64,000 nt of DNA from Enterobacter pseudoroggenkampii (GCF_026420145.1 NZ_JAPMLV010000006.1:148950-212949); one strand, 5' to 3'. Shown: positions 40,200-50,896, numbered from the stretch's first letter. Notes: a model not told the origin generated them from the sequence alone. Program-made: numbers and translations.

Positions 40200-41174
40200 A
40201 TGCAGGCTTTGATCTTAGAACAGCAGGACGGCAAAACGCTTGCCTCAGTGCAGGCGGTTGAAGAGAGTCGCCTGCCGGAAGGCGAAGTAACCGTCGACAT
40301 CGACTGGTCCAGTTTAAATTATAAAGATGCGCTGGCGATTACCGGTAAGGGTAAAATCATCCGAAATTTCCCTATGGTGCCAGGGATTGATTTCGCTGGC
40401 CGGGTTCATACCAGCGAGGATCCGCGCTTCCACCCGGGCCAGCAGGTGCTGCTCACCGGCTGGGGCGTAGGTGAAAATCACTGGGGCGGGCTGGCAACGC
40501 AGGCGCGCGTGAAGGGCGACTGGCTGGTGCCAATGCCGAAAGGCATGGATGGCCGCAAGGCGATGATCGTCGGTACGGCAGGCTTTACCGCCATGCTGTG
40601 TGTGATGGCGCTGGAAGAGGCGGGCATCCGCCCTGAGTCGGGTGAAATTGTCGTCACCGGTGCCAGCGGCGGCGTGGGCAGCACGGCTGTCACGCTGCTG
40701 CACAAGCTGGGCTATCAGGTCGCGGCGGTTTCCGGTCGTGAAAGCACCCACGATTACCTGCGCCAGCTCGGCGCCAGCCGCATTCTCAGCCGTGACGAAT
40801 TCGCCGAAACTCGTCCACTGGAAAAACAGGTCTGGGCAGGCGCGGTGGATACCGTCGGTGATAAAGTGCTGGCAAAAGTCCTGGCGCAGATGAACTACGG
40901 CGGCTGCGTGGCAGCCTGTGGACTGGCGGGCGGATTTGCCCTGCCCACCACCGTGATGCCATTTATTTTGCGTAACGTCCGCCTGCAGGGTGTGGATTCC
41001 GTGATGACCCCAGCGGCTCGCCGTACGCAGGCATGGGAACGTCTGGTACGCGATCTGCCGGAATCTTTCTATACCCAGAGCGCAACGGAGATAACCCTCA
41101 GCCAGGCGCCGGAATACGCCAGTAAGATCATGGACAACCAGTTCCACGGTCGTGCGCTGGTGAAAATCGCCTAA
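40200..41174 (+). CDS. acuI: Acrylyl-CoA reductase (NADPH) AcuI
   Basis: Cytoplasmic medium-chain dehydrogenase/reductase (324 residues) that reduces toxic acryloyl-CoA to propionyl-CoA. GASGGVGSTAV near 153-163 is the NADPH-binding loop. No zinc-binding cysteine pattern is seen, as expected for this subfamily. Ribosome site gagagga precedes ATG 40200. It is divergent from csrD (182 bp). A 77-bp gap leads to msrP. Confidence 0.96.
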   Translation: MQALILEQQDGKTLASVQAVEESRLPEGEVTVDIDWSSLNYKDALAITGKGKIIRNFPMVPGIDFAGRVHTSEDPRFHPGQQVLLTGWGVGENHWGGLATQARVKGDWLVPMPKGMDGRKAMIVGTAGFTAMLCVMALEEAGIRPESGEIVVTGASGGVGSTAVTLLHKLGYQVAAVSGRESTHDYLRQLGASRILSRDEFAETRPLEKQVWAGAVDTVGDKVLAKVLAQMNYGGCVAACGLAGGFALPTTVMPFILRNVRLQGVDSVMTPAARRTQAWERLVRDLPESFYTQSATEITLSQAPEYASKIMDNQFHGRALVKIA

Positions 41175-41251
41175 TCTTCAAATTTTCGTGACATATTCGC
41201 GCGAATCCCTCTCCTCCGTCATGCTTAGGAAAACGCATGACGGAGGATGCC

Positions 41252-42253
41252 ATGAAAAACCGAAAACTGACGGAAGCCGACGTAACGTCCGAGTCTGTCT
41301 TTATGTTACAGCGCCGCCAGATCCTGAAAATGCTTGGCATCAGCGCCACAGCCCTGACGCTCTCTCCGGCGGCACACGCCGACCTGCTCGACTGGTTTAA
41401 AGGCAACGATCGGCCGAAGGCCCCTTCCGGCGCCCCGCTCACCTTTGCGAAACCCGCCCAATGGCAAAATAAACTGACGCTGACGCCAGAAGATAAAGTC
41501 ACCGGCTACAACAACTTCTACGAATTTGGTCTCGACAAGGCCGATCCTGCCGCCAACGCCGGTAGCCTCAAAACCGATCCGTGGACGCTGAAGATTGATG
41601 GCGAAGTGGCAAAACCCCTGACGCTGGATCATCACGATCTGACCACCCGTTTCCCGCTCGAAGAGCGTATCTACCGCATGCGCTGCGTGGAGGCCTGGTC
41701 GATGGTGGTGCCGTGGGTCGGCTTCCCGCTGCATAAACTGCTGGCGATGGTTGAGCCCACCAGCAACGCAAAATATGTCGCTTTCCAGACGCGCTATGCG
41801 CCGGACGAGATGCCAGGGCAAAAAGACCGGTTTATCGGCGGCGGGCTTGAGTATCCGTATGTGGAAGGGCTACGTCTCGATGAGGCGATGCACCCGCTTA
41901 CCCTGCTGACCGTTGGCGTGTACGGCAAGGCGCTTCCGCCGCAGAACGGCGCCCCCATTCGTTTAACCGTACCGTGGAAATACGGTTTCAAAGGAATTAA
42001 GTCCATCGTCAGCATTAAGCTCACCCGCGAGCGTCCGCCCACCACCTGGAATCTGGCGGCTCCGAACGAATACGGCTTCTTCGCCAACGTGAACCCGCAT
42101 GTGGATCACCCGCGCTGGTCGCAGGCAACCGAGCGGTTTATCGGTTCCGGCGGTGCGCTGGACGTGAAGCGTCAGCCCACGCTGCTGTTTAACGGCTATG
42201 CGGATGAAGTGGCCTCGCTGTACCGTGGCCTCAATTTACGGGAGAACTTCTGA
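41252..42253 (+). CDS. msrP: Periplasmic methionine-sulfoxide reductase catalytic subunit MsrP
   Basis: Molybdenum-cofactor enzyme that repairs oxidised methionines in periplasmic proteins, taking electrons from MsrQ. A twin-arginine signal ([17 protein letters not shown]) starts near residue 21. The Mo-ligating cysteine is C145 in [17 protein letters not shown] 41252 follows a strong ribosome site (cggagga) and matches E. coli YedY; the in-frame ATG five codons earlier has none. In K-12 the gene (yedY) is elsewhere. msrQ follows without a gap. Confidence 0.96.
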   Translation: MKNRKLTEADVTSESVFMLQRRQILKMLGISATALTLSPAAHADLLDWFKGNDRPKAPSGAPLTFAKPAQWQNKLTLTPEDKVTGYNNFYEFGLDKADPAANAGSLKTDPWTLKIDGEVAKPLTLDHHDLTTRFPLEERIYRMRCVEAWSMVVPWVGFPLHKLLAMVEPTSNAKYVAFQTRYAPDEMPGQKDRFIGGGLEYPYVEGLRLDEAMHPLTLLTVGVYGKALPPQNGAPIRLTVPWKYGFKGIKSIVSIKLTRERPPTTWNLAAPNEYGFFANVNPHVDHPRWSQATERFIGSGGALDVKRQPTLLFNGYADEVASLYRGLNLRENF

Positions 42254-42853
42254 GTGCGTTTAACGGCAAAACAGATTACCTGGCTGAAAGTGCTGCTGCA
42301 CCTGGCCGGGTTACTTCCTTTTATATGGCTGTTCTGGGCCGCCAGCCAGGGGCTCTTTAGCGCAGACCCGGCCAAGGATATCCAGCATTTTACCGGTCGG
42401 ATGGCTCTGAAATTTTTGCTGGCCACCTTGCTCGTTTCGCCGCTGGCGCGCTACGCTAAACAGCCACTATTGATACGCACCCGTCGGCTGTTAGGGCTAT
42501 GGTGTTTTGCCTGGGCGACGCTGCACCTCACCAGCTATGCCCTGCTGGAACTGGGAATTAACAATCTGGCACTGCTTGGCCGCGAACTGGTGACACGCCC
42601 TTATCTGACGCTGGGTATTGTGAGCTGGGTGATTTTACTGGCGTTAGCGCTGACCTCCACGCAATATGCGCAGCGAAAACTGGGCAGGCGCTGGCAGCTG
42701 CTGCACAACTTCGTCTATCTTGTCGCGATCCTCGCCCCCATTCATTACCTGTGGTCGGTGAAGATCCTCTCCCCGCAGCCGGTCCTGTACGCACTGGCCG
42801 CCGTGGCGCTTTTAGCATGGCGTTACAAGAAGTTCCGCCAGTGGTTGCGATAG
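42254..42853 (+). CDS. msrQ: MsrQ, haem-binding membrane subunit of MsrPQ
   Basis: Inner-membrane cytochrome b that passes electrons from the respiratory chain or flavin reductase to MsrP. About six membrane helices; 199 residues, against 211 in E. coli. Conserved histidines occur in [27 protein letters not shown] and [19 protein letters not shown]. The GTG start lies directly after the msrP stop (TGAGTG), so the two are translationally coupled. Confidence 0.95.
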   Translation: MRLTAKQITWLKVLLHLAGLLPFIWLFWAASQGLFSADPAKDIQHFTGRMALKFLLATLLVSPLARYAKQPLLIRTRRLLGLWCFAWATLHLTSYALLELGINNLALLGRELVTRPYLTLGIVSWVILLALALTSTQYAQRKLGRRWQLLHNFVYLVAILAPIHYLWSVKILSPQPVLYALAAVALLAWRYKKFRQWLR

Positions 42854-42929
42854 TTCGCGAAACTGTGCGTTTTCCCGCATATTCCCCGTCAACCGCAAAT
42901 CTTTTTCGGATAGCGGTTGATAATCTTCC

Positions 42930-42985
42930 CTGATAAGACCAGTATTTAGCTGCTAAATGCTACGAAATCGTTATAATGTGCGACC
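42930..42985 (+). promoter_or_regulatory. Promoter region for aroQ-accB-accC
   Basis: A TATAAT box at 42972-42977 precedes a GC-rich start region (gtgcgacc). A perfect 7-1-7 palindrome, atttagctgctaaat (42944-42958), covers the likely -35 region. Just upstream, gataagaccagt contains one good half of a FadR-type site (actggtc on the other strand). FadR control of accBC is known in E. coli; the site here is my inference. Confidence 0.55.
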
Positions 42986-43087
42986 TTGGTTCACCTGACA
43001 GCGGTTTTAAGCCTCTGAAAAGGTGACATTTGCGTTTCGAAGGTATATTTTGTTTTTTACCCGAAAATCGCAGGAGATAGCGGCATA

Positions 43088-43540
43088 ATGACTGATAAGT
43101 TCCATATCTTAGTTTTGAACGGACCGAACCTGAACATGCTCGGAACCCGTGAGCCAGAGAAGTACGGCACGCTGACATTGAGTGAAATTGTTAACCGTCT
43201 GGGAACGGAAGCAGCGTCACTGAATGTGGATTTGGATCATTTTCAGTCGAATGCGGAGTACGCAATCATCGACCGTATTCATCAGGCTAAAGACAATGTG
43301 GACTATATCCTGATCAATCCGGCCGCGTTTACGCACACCAGTGTTGCTATCCGCGACGCACTGCTCGCGGTGAGTATCCCGTTTATCGAGATCCACCTGA
43401 GTAACGTGCACGCCCGAGAGCCGTTCCGCCACCATTCGTATCTGTCAGATATCGCCGCTGGCGTTATCTGTGGACTGGGCGCAGACGGCTATTCATACGC
43501 TTTACAGACAGCGGTAAAACGCTTGTCACAATCACACTAA
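43088..43540 (+). CDS. aroQ: Type II 3-dehydroquinate dehydratase
   Basis: Dodecameric enzyme that converts 3-dehydroquinate to 3-dehydroshikimate, shikimate pathway, cytoplasm; 150 residues. The family motifs [17 protein letters not shown] (catalytic Tyr26), [15 protein letters not shown] (His103, Arg110) and [10 protein letters not shown] are seen. E. coli K-12 uses the unrelated type I enzyme (aroD) and lacks this gene; many other enterobacteria have it here. It is 21 bp before accB and so probably cotranscribed with it. Confidence 0.97.
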   Translation: MTDKFHILVLNGPNLNMLGTREPEKYGTLTLSEIVNRLGTEAASLNVDLDHFQSNAEYAIIDRIHQAKDNVDYILINPAAFTHTSVAIRDALLAVSIPFIEIHLSNVHAREPFRHHSYLSDIAAGVICGLGADGYSYALQTAVKRLSQSH

Positions 43541-43561
43541 ACAAGAGTACGGAACCCACTC

Positions 43562-44023
43562 ATGGATATTCGTAAGATTAAAAAACTGATCGAGCTGGTT
43601 GAAGAATCAGGCATCTCCGAACTGGAAATTTCTGAAGGCGAAGAGTCTGTACGCATCAGCCGTGCAGCCCCAGCCGCTAGCTTCCCGGTAATGCAGCAGG
43701 CTTATGCTGCGCCAGTGCAGCAGCCTGCGCTCTCCGCAGCCGTTGCGCCAGCAGCTGAAGCCGCACCTGCCGCTGCAGCAGAAATCAGTGGTCACATCGT
43801 ACGTTCCCCAATGGTTGGTACTTTCTACCGCACCCCGAGCCCGGACGCGAAGGCGTTCATCGAAGTGGGTCAGAAAGTCAACGTAGGCGATACCCTGTGC
43901 ATCGTTGAAGCGATGAAAATGATGAACCAGATCGAAGCAGACAAATCAGGTACTGTGAAAGCGATTCTGGTCGAAAGTGGTCAGCCGGTTGAATTTGACG
44001 AGCCGCTGGTCGTCATCGAGTAA
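43562..44023 (+). CDS. accB: Biotin carboxyl carrier protein of acetyl-CoA carboxylase
   Basis: Carries the CO2-loaded biotin between AccC and AccAD in the first step of fatty-acid synthesis. 153 residues: N-terminal dimer segment, an Ala/Pro-rich linker (about 35-75) and the biotinyl domain with EAMKM, biotinylated Lys119. E. coli AccB is 156 residues; the linker differs. accC starts 10 bp downstream. Confidence 0.98.
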
Positions 44024-44033
44024 CGAGGCGTAC

Positions 44034-45383
44034 ATGCTGGATAAAATTGTTATCGCTAACCGCGGCGAGATCGCACTGCGTATTCTTCGTGCCTGTAAAG
44101 AACTGGGCATCAAGACCGTCGCTGTGCACTCAAGCGCGGATCGCGATTTAAAACACGTATTGCTGGCGGATGAGACGGTCTGTATTGGCCCGGCTCCGTC
44201 CGTAAAAAGCTATCTGAACATCCCGGCTATCATCAGCGCCGCTGAAATCACCGGCGCGGTGGCAATTCATCCGGGTTACGGCTTCCTCTCTGAGAACGCC
44301 AACTTTGCTGAGCAGGTTGAACGCTCTGGCTTCATCTTCATCGGCCCGAAAGCCGACACCATCCGCCTGATGGGCGACAAAGTGTCTGCAATCACCGCGA
44401 TGAAAAAAGCCGGTGTGCCAACCGTACCAGGCTCTGACGGCCCTCTGACCGACGACATGGATGCTAACCGTGCTCATGCTAAACGCATTGGCTACCCGGT
44501 TATCATCAAGGCGTCCGGCGGCGGCGGCGGTCGCGGTATGCGCGTTGTGCGTAGCGATGCTGACCTGGCGCAGTCCATCTCCATGACCAAAGCTGAAGCG
44601 AAAGCCGCTTTCAGCAATGACATGGTATACATGGAAAAATACCTGGAAAACCCACGCCACATCGAAATTCAGGTGCTGGCTGACGGTCAGGGCAACGCGA
44701 TCTATCTGGCAGAACGTGACTGCTCCATGCAGCGTCGTCACCAGAAAGTGGTCGAAGAAGCGCCAGCACCGGGTATTACCCCGGAACTGCGTCGCTACAT
44801 CGGCGAACGTTGCGCCAAAGCGTGTGTCGATATCGGCTATCGCGGGGCGGGTACCTTTGAGTTCCTGTTCGAAAACGGCGAGTTCTATTTCATCGAAATG
44901 AACACCCGTATTCAGGTTGAACACCCGGTTACCGAAATGATCACCGGCGTTGACCTGATCAAAGAACAGCTGCGTATCGCAGCCGGTCAGCCGCTGTCCA
45001 TCAAGCAGGAAGAAGTTGTGGTGAAAGGCCATGCGATCGAGTGTCGTATCAACGCCGAAGACCCGAACACCTTCCTGCCAAGCCCGGGTAAAATCACGCG
45101 TTTCCACGCGCCGGGCGGCTTTGGCGTGCGTTGGGAATCTCATATCTACGCCGGTTACACCGTACCGCCGTACTATGACTCAATGATCGGCAAGCTTATC
45201 TGCTACGGCGAAAACCGTGACGTGGCGATTGCCCGCATGAAGAACGCCCTGCAGGAGCTGATCATCGACGGTATCAAAACCAACGTTGATCTGCAGATGC
45301 GCATTATGAGCGACGAGCACTTCCAGAATGGTGGAACCAACATCCACTATCTCGAGAAGAAACTCGGTCTTAACGAGAAGTAA
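44034..45383 (+). CDS. accC: Biotin carboxylase of acetyl-CoA carboxylase
   Basis: ATP-grasp enzyme that carboxylates biotin on AccB. ATG 44034 ([20 protein letters not shown]) gives 449 residues, the E. coli length. The glycine-rich ATP loop [12 protein letters not shown] is near 159-170, and [16 protein letters not shown] carries the metal-binding and catalytic Glu/Asn/Arg. A terminator follows. The operon is aroQ-accB-accC. Confidence 0.99.
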   Translation: MLDKIVIANRGEIALRILRACKELGIKTVAVHSSADRDLKHVLLADETVCIGPAPSVKSYLNIPAIISAAEITGAVAIHPGYGFLSENANFAEQVERSGFIFIGPKADTIRLMGDKVSAITAMKKAGVPTVPGSDGPLTDDMDANRAHAKRIGYPVIIKASGGGGGRGMRVVRSDADLAQSISMTKAEAKAAFSNDMVYMEKYLENPRHIEIQVLADGQGNAIYLAERDCSMQRRHQKVVEEAPAPGITPELRRYIGERCAKACVDIGYRGAGTFEFLFENGEFYFIEMNTRIQVEHPVTEMITGVDLIKEQLRIAAGQPLSIKQEEVVVKGHAIECRINAEDPNTFLPSPGKITRFHAPGGFGVRWESHIYAGYTVPPYYDSMIGKLICYGENRDVAIARMKNALQELIIDGIKTNVDLQMRIMSDEHFQNGGTNIHYLEKKLGLNEK

Positions 45384-45398
45384 GACTGCGCGCACACG

Positions 45399-45427
45399 AA
45401 AAGGCCGGATTATCCGGCCTTTTTTAT
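45399..45427 (+). terminator. Terminator after accC
   Basis: Stem aaggccgga / tccggcctt with loop tta, then a T-run. Confidence 0.9.
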
Positions 45428-45491
45428 TTCTGGGGCCTGGAAAGCCTCATCATGTACAATCCCCGCTTTCTTCATCCACAAGGGACAAAAA

Positions 45492-45734
45492 ATGGACAAA
45501 CGTTTTGTTCAGGCCCATAAAGAAGCGCGCTGGGCGCTGTGGCTGACCCTTCTCTATCTCGCCGCATGGTTAGTAACTGCTTACTTACCGAATTCAGCAT
45601 CCGGCATAACCGGCCTGCCGCACTGGTTTGAAATGGCGTGTCTGCTGGTGCCGTTGGTTTTCATTTTGCTCAGCTGGCTGATGGTGCGCTTTATCTTCCG
45701 CGATTTCCCGCTGGAGGACAGTGATGCAAACTGA
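45492..45734 (+). CDS. yhdT: Small membrane protein YhdT
   Basis: An 80-residue DUF997 inner-membrane protein with two helices (about 16-34 and 46-68). Function unknown; it is always found before panF in enterobacteria. Its last 11 bp overlap the panF start, suggesting coupled translation and perhaps a role with PanF. Confidence 0.93.
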   Translation: MDKRFVQAHKEARWALWLTLLYLAAWLVTAYLPNSASGITGLPHWFEMACLLVPLVFILLSWLMVRFIFRDFPLEDSDAN

Positions 45735-47175
45735 AATCATCACCGTACTGGTTGTCTATTTGATCGTGGTATTTGGCCTATCTTTCTATGCCATGCGCAA
45801 ACGCAGTACCGGATCGTTCCTGAGCGAATATTTCCTCGGCAGCCGTTCCATGGGCGGGTTTGTGCTGGCGATGACGCTGACCGCCACCTATGTGAGCGCC
45901 AGTTCGTTTATCGGCGGGCCGGGAGCCGCATACAAATACGGCCTGGGCTGGGTATTGCTGGCCATGATTCAGGTGCCCACGATTTGGCTGTCACTGGGTA
46001 TTCTGGGCAAAAAATTTGCCATACTCGCTCGCCGCTATAACGCCATTACGCTGAACGACATGCTGCAGGCGCGTTATCAGAGCCGCGCGGTGGTCTGGAT
46101 TGCCAGTATCAGCCTGATTGTCGCCTTCGTCGGCGCCATTGCCGTTCAGTTTATTGGCGGCGCGCGCCTGCTGGAAACGGCGGCGGGTATTAAGTACGAG
46201 ACCGGGCTGCTCATCTTCGGGATCACGATTGCGCTGTACACCGCGTTTGGCGGTTTCCGCGCCAGCGTGCTGAACGACACCATGCAGGGCATGGTGATGC
46301 TGATAGGTACTCTTGTGCTGCTGGTTGGCGTCATCTACGCGGCCGGCGGGTTACACAATGCGGTGCAAACGCTGGAACAGATCGATCCTAAGCTGGTTAG
46401 CCCTCATGGTGCTGACGATATCCTGACGCCCGCGTTTATGACCTCCTTCTGGGTGCTGGTTTGTTTTGGGGTTATCGGTCTGCCACACACCGCCGTGCGC
46501 TGTATCTCCTATAAAGACAGCAAAGCCGTTCACCGCGGGATTGTGATTGGTACCGTCGTTGTCGCCCTTCTGATGCTGGGCATGCATCTGGCGGGCGCGC
46601 TGGGTCGAGCTGTATTACCTCACCTGACCGTGCCGGATCAGGTGATCCCAACGCTGATGGTGCAGGTTCTGCCGCCGTGGGCCGCAGGTTTATTCCTTGC
46701 TGCACCGATGGCGGCCATCATGTCCAACGTTAACGCGCACCTGCTTCAGGCTTCCGCCACCATTATCAAAGATCTGTGGCTTAGCGCGCGTCCGGCTAAA
46801 ATGCATAATGAGCAGAAGCTGAAACGCATCTCAACCTGGACCACGCTGGTGCTCGGTATTCTGATGATGCTCGCCGCATGGCGTCCGCCGGAGATGATCA
46901 TCTGGCTGAACCTGCTGGCATTTGGTGGGCTGGAAGCGGTATTCCTGTGGCCACTGGTGTTAGGGCTCTACTGGGAACGCGCAAACGCGGCGGGCGCGCT
47001 GAGCGGCATGATCGTCGGCGGTGTGCTGTATGCCGTCCTCGCAACGTTTAAGATTCAGTACCTGGGCTTCCATCCGATTGTGCCTTCGTTACTGCTAAGT
47101 TTACTGGCGTTTGTGGTGGGGAACCGTTTCGGTCAGCCTGTCCCACAACCCGCTATGATTTCTACTGATAAATAA
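45724..47175 (+). CDS. panF: Sodium/pantothenate symporter PanF
   Basis: Sodium:solute symporter (SSS) that imports pantothenate, the coenzyme A precursor. 483 residues as in E. coli, with about 13 membrane helices. Motifs include [27 protein letters not shown] and [16 protein letters not shown] chose ATG 45724; the GTG just before it (45721) is also possible. Overlaps yhdT; prmA follows 11 bp after the stop. Confidence 0.97.
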   Translation: MQTEIITVLVVYLIVVFGLSFYAMRKRSTGSFLSEYFLGSRSMGGFVLAMTLTATYVSASSFIGGPGAAYKYGLGWVLLAMIQVPTIWLSLGILGKKFAILARRYNAITLNDMLQARYQSRAVVWIASISLIVAFVGAIAVQFIGGARLLETAAGIKYETGLLIFGITIALYTAFGGFRASVLNDTMQGMVMLIGTLVLLVGVIYAAGGLHNAVQTLEQIDPKLVSPHGADDILTPAFMTSFWVLVCFGVIGLPHTAVRCISYKDSKAVHRGIVIGTVVVALLMLGMHLAGALGRAVLPHLTVPDQVIPTLMVQVLPPWAAGLFLAAPMAAIMSNVNAHLLQASATIIKDLWLSARPAKMHNEQKLKRISTWTTLVLGILMMLAAWRPPEMIIWLNLLAFGGLEAVFLWPLVLGLYWERANAAGALSGMIVGGVLYAVLATFKIQYLGFHPIVPSLLLSLLAFVVGNRFGQPVPQPAMISTDK

Positions 47176-47186
47176 AGAGTTTTGCC

Positions 47187-48068
47187 ATGCCGTGGATCCA
47201 ACTAAAACTGAACACAACCGGCGCTAACGCCGAGGAACTGAGCGATGCGCTGATGGAGGCCGGCTCGGTCTCTATCACCTTCCAGGACACGCATGACACG
47301 CCGGTCTTTGAGCCGCTGCCGGGCGAAACCCGCCTGTGGGGCGATACCGACGTTATTGGCCTGTTTGATGCCGAAACCGATATGAAAGAGGTGGTCGCGA
47401 TTCTGGAAAACCATCCTCTGCTGGGCGCGGGATTTGCGCACAAAATCGAACAGCTGGAAGACAAAGACTGGGAACGCGAGTGGATGGATAATTTCCACCC
47501 GATGCAGTTCGGCAAACGTCTGTGGATCTGCCCAAGCTGGCGCGACGTCCCGGACGAGAATGCGGTCAACGTGATGCTCGACCCGGGCCTTGCATTTGGT
47601 ACCGGCACTCACCCAACCACATCCCTGTGCCTACAGTGGCTGGATGGTCTCGATCTGGACGGGAAGACGGTGATCGACTTCGGCTGTGGATCCGGGATCC
47701 TCGCGATTGCCGCCCTGAAACTGGGCGCAGCTAAAGCCATCGGGATCGATATCGATCCGCAGGCGATTCAGGCCAGCCGCGACAACGCCGAGCGTAACGG
47801 CGTGTCCGATCGTCTGGAGTTGTATCTGCCGGATGCGCAGCCAGACGCCATGAAAGCCGATGTGGTGGTCGCAAACATTCTGGCGGGCCCACTGCGCGAG
47901 CTGGCCCCGTTAATCAGCGTGCTGCCCGTTGAGGGCGGTCTGCTGGGGCTTTCCGGTATTCTGGCGAGCCAGGCCGACAGCGTGTGTGAAGCCTACGCCG
48001 ATCTTTTCACCCTCGACCCGGTGGTTGAGAAAGAAGAGTGGTGCCGCATCACCGGCCGTAAAAAATAA
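47187..48068 (+). CDS. prmA: Ribosomal protein L11 methyltransferase
   Basis: Trimethylates the N-terminus and lysines of ribosomal protein L11 using S-adenosylmethionine; 293 residues, the E. coli length. An N-terminal L11-recognition domain is followed by a Rossmann domain with [15 protein letters not shown] (131-145) and SAM motif I DFGCGSG (164-170). [10 protein letters not shown] carries motif IV. Last gene of yhdT-panF-prmA. Confidence 0.98.
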   Translation: MPWIQLKLNTTGANAEELSDALMEAGSVSITFQDTHDTPVFEPLPGETRLWGDTDVIGLFDAETDMKEVVAILENHPLLGAGFAHKIEQLEDKDWEREWMDNFHPMQFGKRLWICPSWRDVPDENAVNVMLDPGLAFGTGTHPTTSLCLQWLDGLDLDGKTVIDFGCGSGILAIAALKLGAAKAIGIDIDPQAIQASRDNAERNGVSDRLELYLPDAQPDAMKADVVVANILAGPLRELAPLISVLPVEGGLLGLSGILASQADSVCEAYADLFTLDPVVEKEEWCRITGRKK

Positions 48069-48074
48069 GCATTT

Positions 48075-48100
48075 GGCGTGGTCATCTGACCACGCCTTTC
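48075..48100 (+). terminator. Terminator after prmA
   Basis: Stem ggcgtggtc / gaccacgcc with loop atct, then tttc. The T-run is short. Confidence 0.7.
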
Positions 48101-48196
48101 ACCCTCTGATTATTCTCTCTCCCTCTGCCATTCTTCGGTAAAATAACCACACAAATCATGTTGATTTGTATTATAAAAATTCACCGGAAGAATATG

Positions 48197-48937
48197 ATGA
48201 AACACATTACAGGCAAGGCAGCGCTGCTGGCGCTGAGCATGGTTTCGGCTTCAGCATTTGCGTCACACTGGAGCTACGAAGGGGAAGGTTCACCGGAACA
48301 CTGGGGCGAGCTGGACGAGGCATACAAGACTTGTCAAAGCGGGATGAACCAGTCTCCGATTAATATTGATTCGACCGCTAACGCCCATCTCCCTCCGCTT
48401 AAAACGCACTACATTGATGGCCCTGTCGGGCTGACAAACAATGGCCATACCATTCAGGCCAGCGAAAAGGCAGATACCCGCAACACGATAACCCTGGACA
48501 AGCAAACCTGGACGCTACAGCAGTTCCACTTCCATGCACCGAGCGAAAACACCGTGCACGGCAAAAAGTACGCGATGGAGATGCATCTGGTACATAAAAA
48601 CAGCGCGGGTGAGCTGGCCGTGGTGGCCGTCATGTTTGATAAAGGTGCTGCGAATCCCGAGCTGGAAAAGCTGTGGAGTGTGATGCCTCAGCAGGCTGAA
48701 CAGAATGTATCTATTGAGAAGGATCTCAACCTGAACAAACTGCTGCCAAAGGTGAAAACTTACTGGCGCTTTAGCGGCTCCTTGACCACGCCACCGTGTT
48801 CTGAAGGGGTCACCTGGATCGTGCTCAAACAGCCGTTAACCCTCTCAGCAGAACAGCTTGAGAAATTTACTCATACCATGCATCACGATAATAACCGTCC
48901 GGTACAGTCGCTGCACGGGCGCGTTGTGGTCGAATAA
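48197..48937 (+). CDS. cah: Periplasmic alpha-carbonic anhydrase
   Basis: Zinc enzyme that interconverts CO2 and bicarbonate in the periplasm; 246 residues, the length known for the Klebsiella enzyme. A signal peptide ends near AFA (22). Zinc ligands are H111, H113 (QFHFHAPSEN) and H130 (EMHLVHKN). A disulfide pair is likely between C46 and the cysteine in TTPPCSEGVTW. ATG 48197 has better ribosome-site spacing (ccggaag) than ATG 48194. E. coli K-12 lacks this gene. It is single, flanked by prmA and dusB. Confidence 0.95.
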   Translation: MKHITGKAALLALSMVSASAFASHWSYEGEGSPEHWGELDEAYKTCQSGMNQSPINIDSTANAHLPPLKTHYIDGPVGLTNNGHTIQASEKADTRNTITLDKQTWTLQQFHFHAPSENTVHGKKYAMEMHLVHKNSAGELAVVAVMFDKGAANPELEKLWSVMPQQAEQNVSIEKDLNLNKLLPKVKTYWRFSGSLTTPPCSEGVTWIVLKQPLTLSAEQLEKFTHTMHHDNNRPVQSLHGRVVVE

Positions 48938-49194
48938 GACGCATTTTTCGCATGACGATCATGTTCTAAAATGCGACGCAGATCGCAAAGAAGTGGGGAA
49001 ATCTGCTGCTAAAAACAGCAGATTATCCCGCTTCATCGAAGCATTTATTCAGAAATGATGAGAAGTTACGGGAAATTGTAAGCGCCCATAAAATAGCCAT
49101 TCCCACATAACATAATGATTTAAATAGTGAATAATTCTTAACGGAAAGATTGAGCGGCGATTCCTTGATCTACAACAGTGGATTGTTCAAAGTT

Positions 49195-49240
49195 TGGCCT
49201 TTCATCTCGTGCAAAAAATGCGTAATATACGCCGCCTTGC
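49195..49240 (+). promoter_or_regulatory. dusB-fis promoter
   Basis: -35 tttcat (49200-49205), 17-bp spacer, -10 taatat (49223-49228) and a GC-rich discriminator (acgccgcc). This matches the E. coli fis promoter, which is strongly growth-rate and stringently controlled and repressed by Fis. The 260 bp upstream (48938-49195) is AT-rich with no gene and would hold UP-element, Fis and CRP sites. Confidence 0.75.
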
Positions 49241-49267
49241 AGTCACAGTATGGTCATTTCTTAACTC

Positions 49268-50233
49268 ATGCGCATCGGACACCACCAGCTTAGAAATCGC
49301 CTGATCGCAGCCCCTATGGCAGGTATTACCGACCGGCCGTTCAGGACGCTGTGCTATGAGATGGGAGCCGGTTTAACCGTATCCGAGATGATGTCGTCTA
49401 ACCCGCAGGTTTGGGAAAGCGATAAATCCCGCCTTCGGATGGTGCACATTGATGAACCGGGTATTCGCACCGTGCAAATTGCCGGAAGCGTGCCTGAAGA
49501 GATGGCAGATGCCGCGCGTATCAACGTGGAAAGTGGTGCCCAGATTATTGATATCAATATGGGGTGCCCGGCCAAAAAAGTGAATCGCAAGCTTGCAGGT
49601 TCAGCCCTTCTGCAATACCCCGACCAGGTGAAAGCTATCCTGACGGCGGTTGTCAGCGCAGTGGACGTTCCTGTTACGTTAAAGATTCGCACGGGTTGGT
49701 CGCCGGAACACCGTAACTGTGTAGAGATTGCCCAACTGGCCGAAGACTGTGGCATTCAGGCCCTGACCATTCATGGACGCACGCGCGCCTGTTTGTTCAA
49801 CGGTGAAGCTGAATACGACAGCATTCGGGCAGTTAAGCAGAAAGTTTCCATTCCGATTATCGCGAATGGCGACATAACTGACCCGCTTAAAGCCAGAGCT
49901 GTGCTCGACTATACGGGAGCTGATGCTCTGATGATAGGACGTGCCGCTCAGGGAAGACCCTGGATCTTCCGGGAAATCCAGCATTATCTGGACACTGGGG
50001 AGCTGCTTGCCCCGCTGCCTCTGGCAGAGGTTAAGCGCTTGCTTTGTTCGCATGTTCGGGAACTGCATGACCACTACGGTCAGGCAAAAGGGTACCGAAT
50101 TGCGCGTAAACACGTCTCCTGGTATCTCCAGGAGCACGCTCCAGATGACCAGTTTCGGCGCACATTCAACGCCATAGAGGATGCCAGCGTACAGCTGGAG
50201 GCGTTGGAGGCATACTTCGAAAATCTTGCGTAA
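49268..50233 (+). CDS. dusB: tRNA-dihydrouridine synthase B
   Basis: FMN enzyme that reduces uridine 17 in the D-loop of tRNAs; 321 residues. FMN-barrel motifs are [15 protein letters not shown] at the N-terminus, [13 protein letters not shown] with the catalytic Cys near 100, and [15 protein letters not shown]. It is the promoter-proximal gene of the dusB-fis operon; translation of dusB is known to support fis expression in E. coli. Confidence 0.98.
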   Translation: MRIGHHQLRNRLIAAPMAGITDRPFRTLCYEMGAGLTVSEMMSSNPQVWESDKSRLRMVHIDEPGIRTVQIAGSVPEEMADAARINVESGAQIIDINMGCPAKKVNRKLAGSALLQYPDQVKAILTAVVSAVDVPVTLKIRTGWSPEHRNCVEIAQLAEDCGIQALTIHGRTRACLFNGEAEYDSIRAVKQKVSIPIIANGDITDPLKARAVLDYTGADALMIGRAAQGRPWIFREIQHYLDTGELLAPLPLAEVKRLLCSHVRELHDHYGQAKGYRIARKHVSWYLQEHAPDDQFRRTFNAIEDASVQLEALEAYFENLA

Positions 50234-50256
50234 TGAAATAAAGAGCTGACAGAACT

Positions 50257-50553
50257 ATGTTCGAACAACGCGTAAATTCTGACGTACTGACCGTTTCTAC
50301 CGTTAACTCTCAGGACCAGGTAACTCAAAAGCCCCTGCGTGACTCGGTTAAACAGGCACTGAAGAACTATTTTGCTCAACTGAACGGTCAGGATGTTAAT
50401 GACCTGTATGAGCTGGTACTGGCTGAAGTTGAACAGCCACTGTTGGACATGGTGATGCAATACACCCGCGGTAACCAAACCCGCGCTGCGCTGATGATGG
50501 GTATCAACCGTGGTACTCTGCGTAAGAAACTGAAAAAATACGGCATGAACTGA
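50257..50553 (+). CDS. fis: Nucleoid protein Fis
   Basis: A 98-residue DNA-bending protein abundant in early exponential growth; it activates rRNA promoters and shapes the nucleoid. The C-terminal helix-turn-helix lies in [27 protein letters not shown]. The sequence is as in E. coli. 23 bp after dusB. Confidence 0.99.
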
Positions 50554-50576
50554 TACTAATCAGTTAAATGCTTGTT

Positions 50577-50616
50577 TAAAAAGGCGCTCTTCGGCATGGG
50601 GAAGCGCCTTTTTTAT
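50577..50616 (+). terminator. Terminator after fis
   Basis: Stem aaaaggcgct / agcgcctttt with a longer loop, followed by a T-run. Confidence 0.85.
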
Positions 50617-50731
50617 TACCTGTACCTCTCCGTCAACGCAGTGTAAACCTCCGCTTCTCCCGCTTTTAAACCACGGTTTTTCGTGTATATTTTTCCCCAT
50701 CCTACAGGCGCTCTTCTCGCGGAATGACACA

Positions 50732-50896
50732 ATGATTCGTAAATACTGGTGGCTGATTGTCTTTGCAATCTCCGTTCTCATTTTCGATGCACTCCTGATG
50801 CAGTGGATTGAACTGATGAGTACCGAAACCGATAAGTGTCGCAATATGAACTCCGTCAATCCGCTGAAACTCGTGAACTGCTCCGAGCTCGACTAA
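50732..50896 (+). CDS. yhdU: Small membrane protein YhdU
   Basis: A 54-residue protein (DUF2556) with one N-terminal membrane helix (about 6-25, WWLIVFAISVLIFDALLM) and a short tail, KCRNMNSVNPLKLVNC. It matches E. coli YhdU in most positions. Function unknown. In E. coli yhdJ lies between fis and yhdU; here it is missing. The start is ATG 50732; the ribosome site is weak. Confidence 0.88.
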   Translation: MIRKYWWLIVFAISVLIFDALLMQWIELMSTETDKCRNMNSVNPLKLVNCSELD

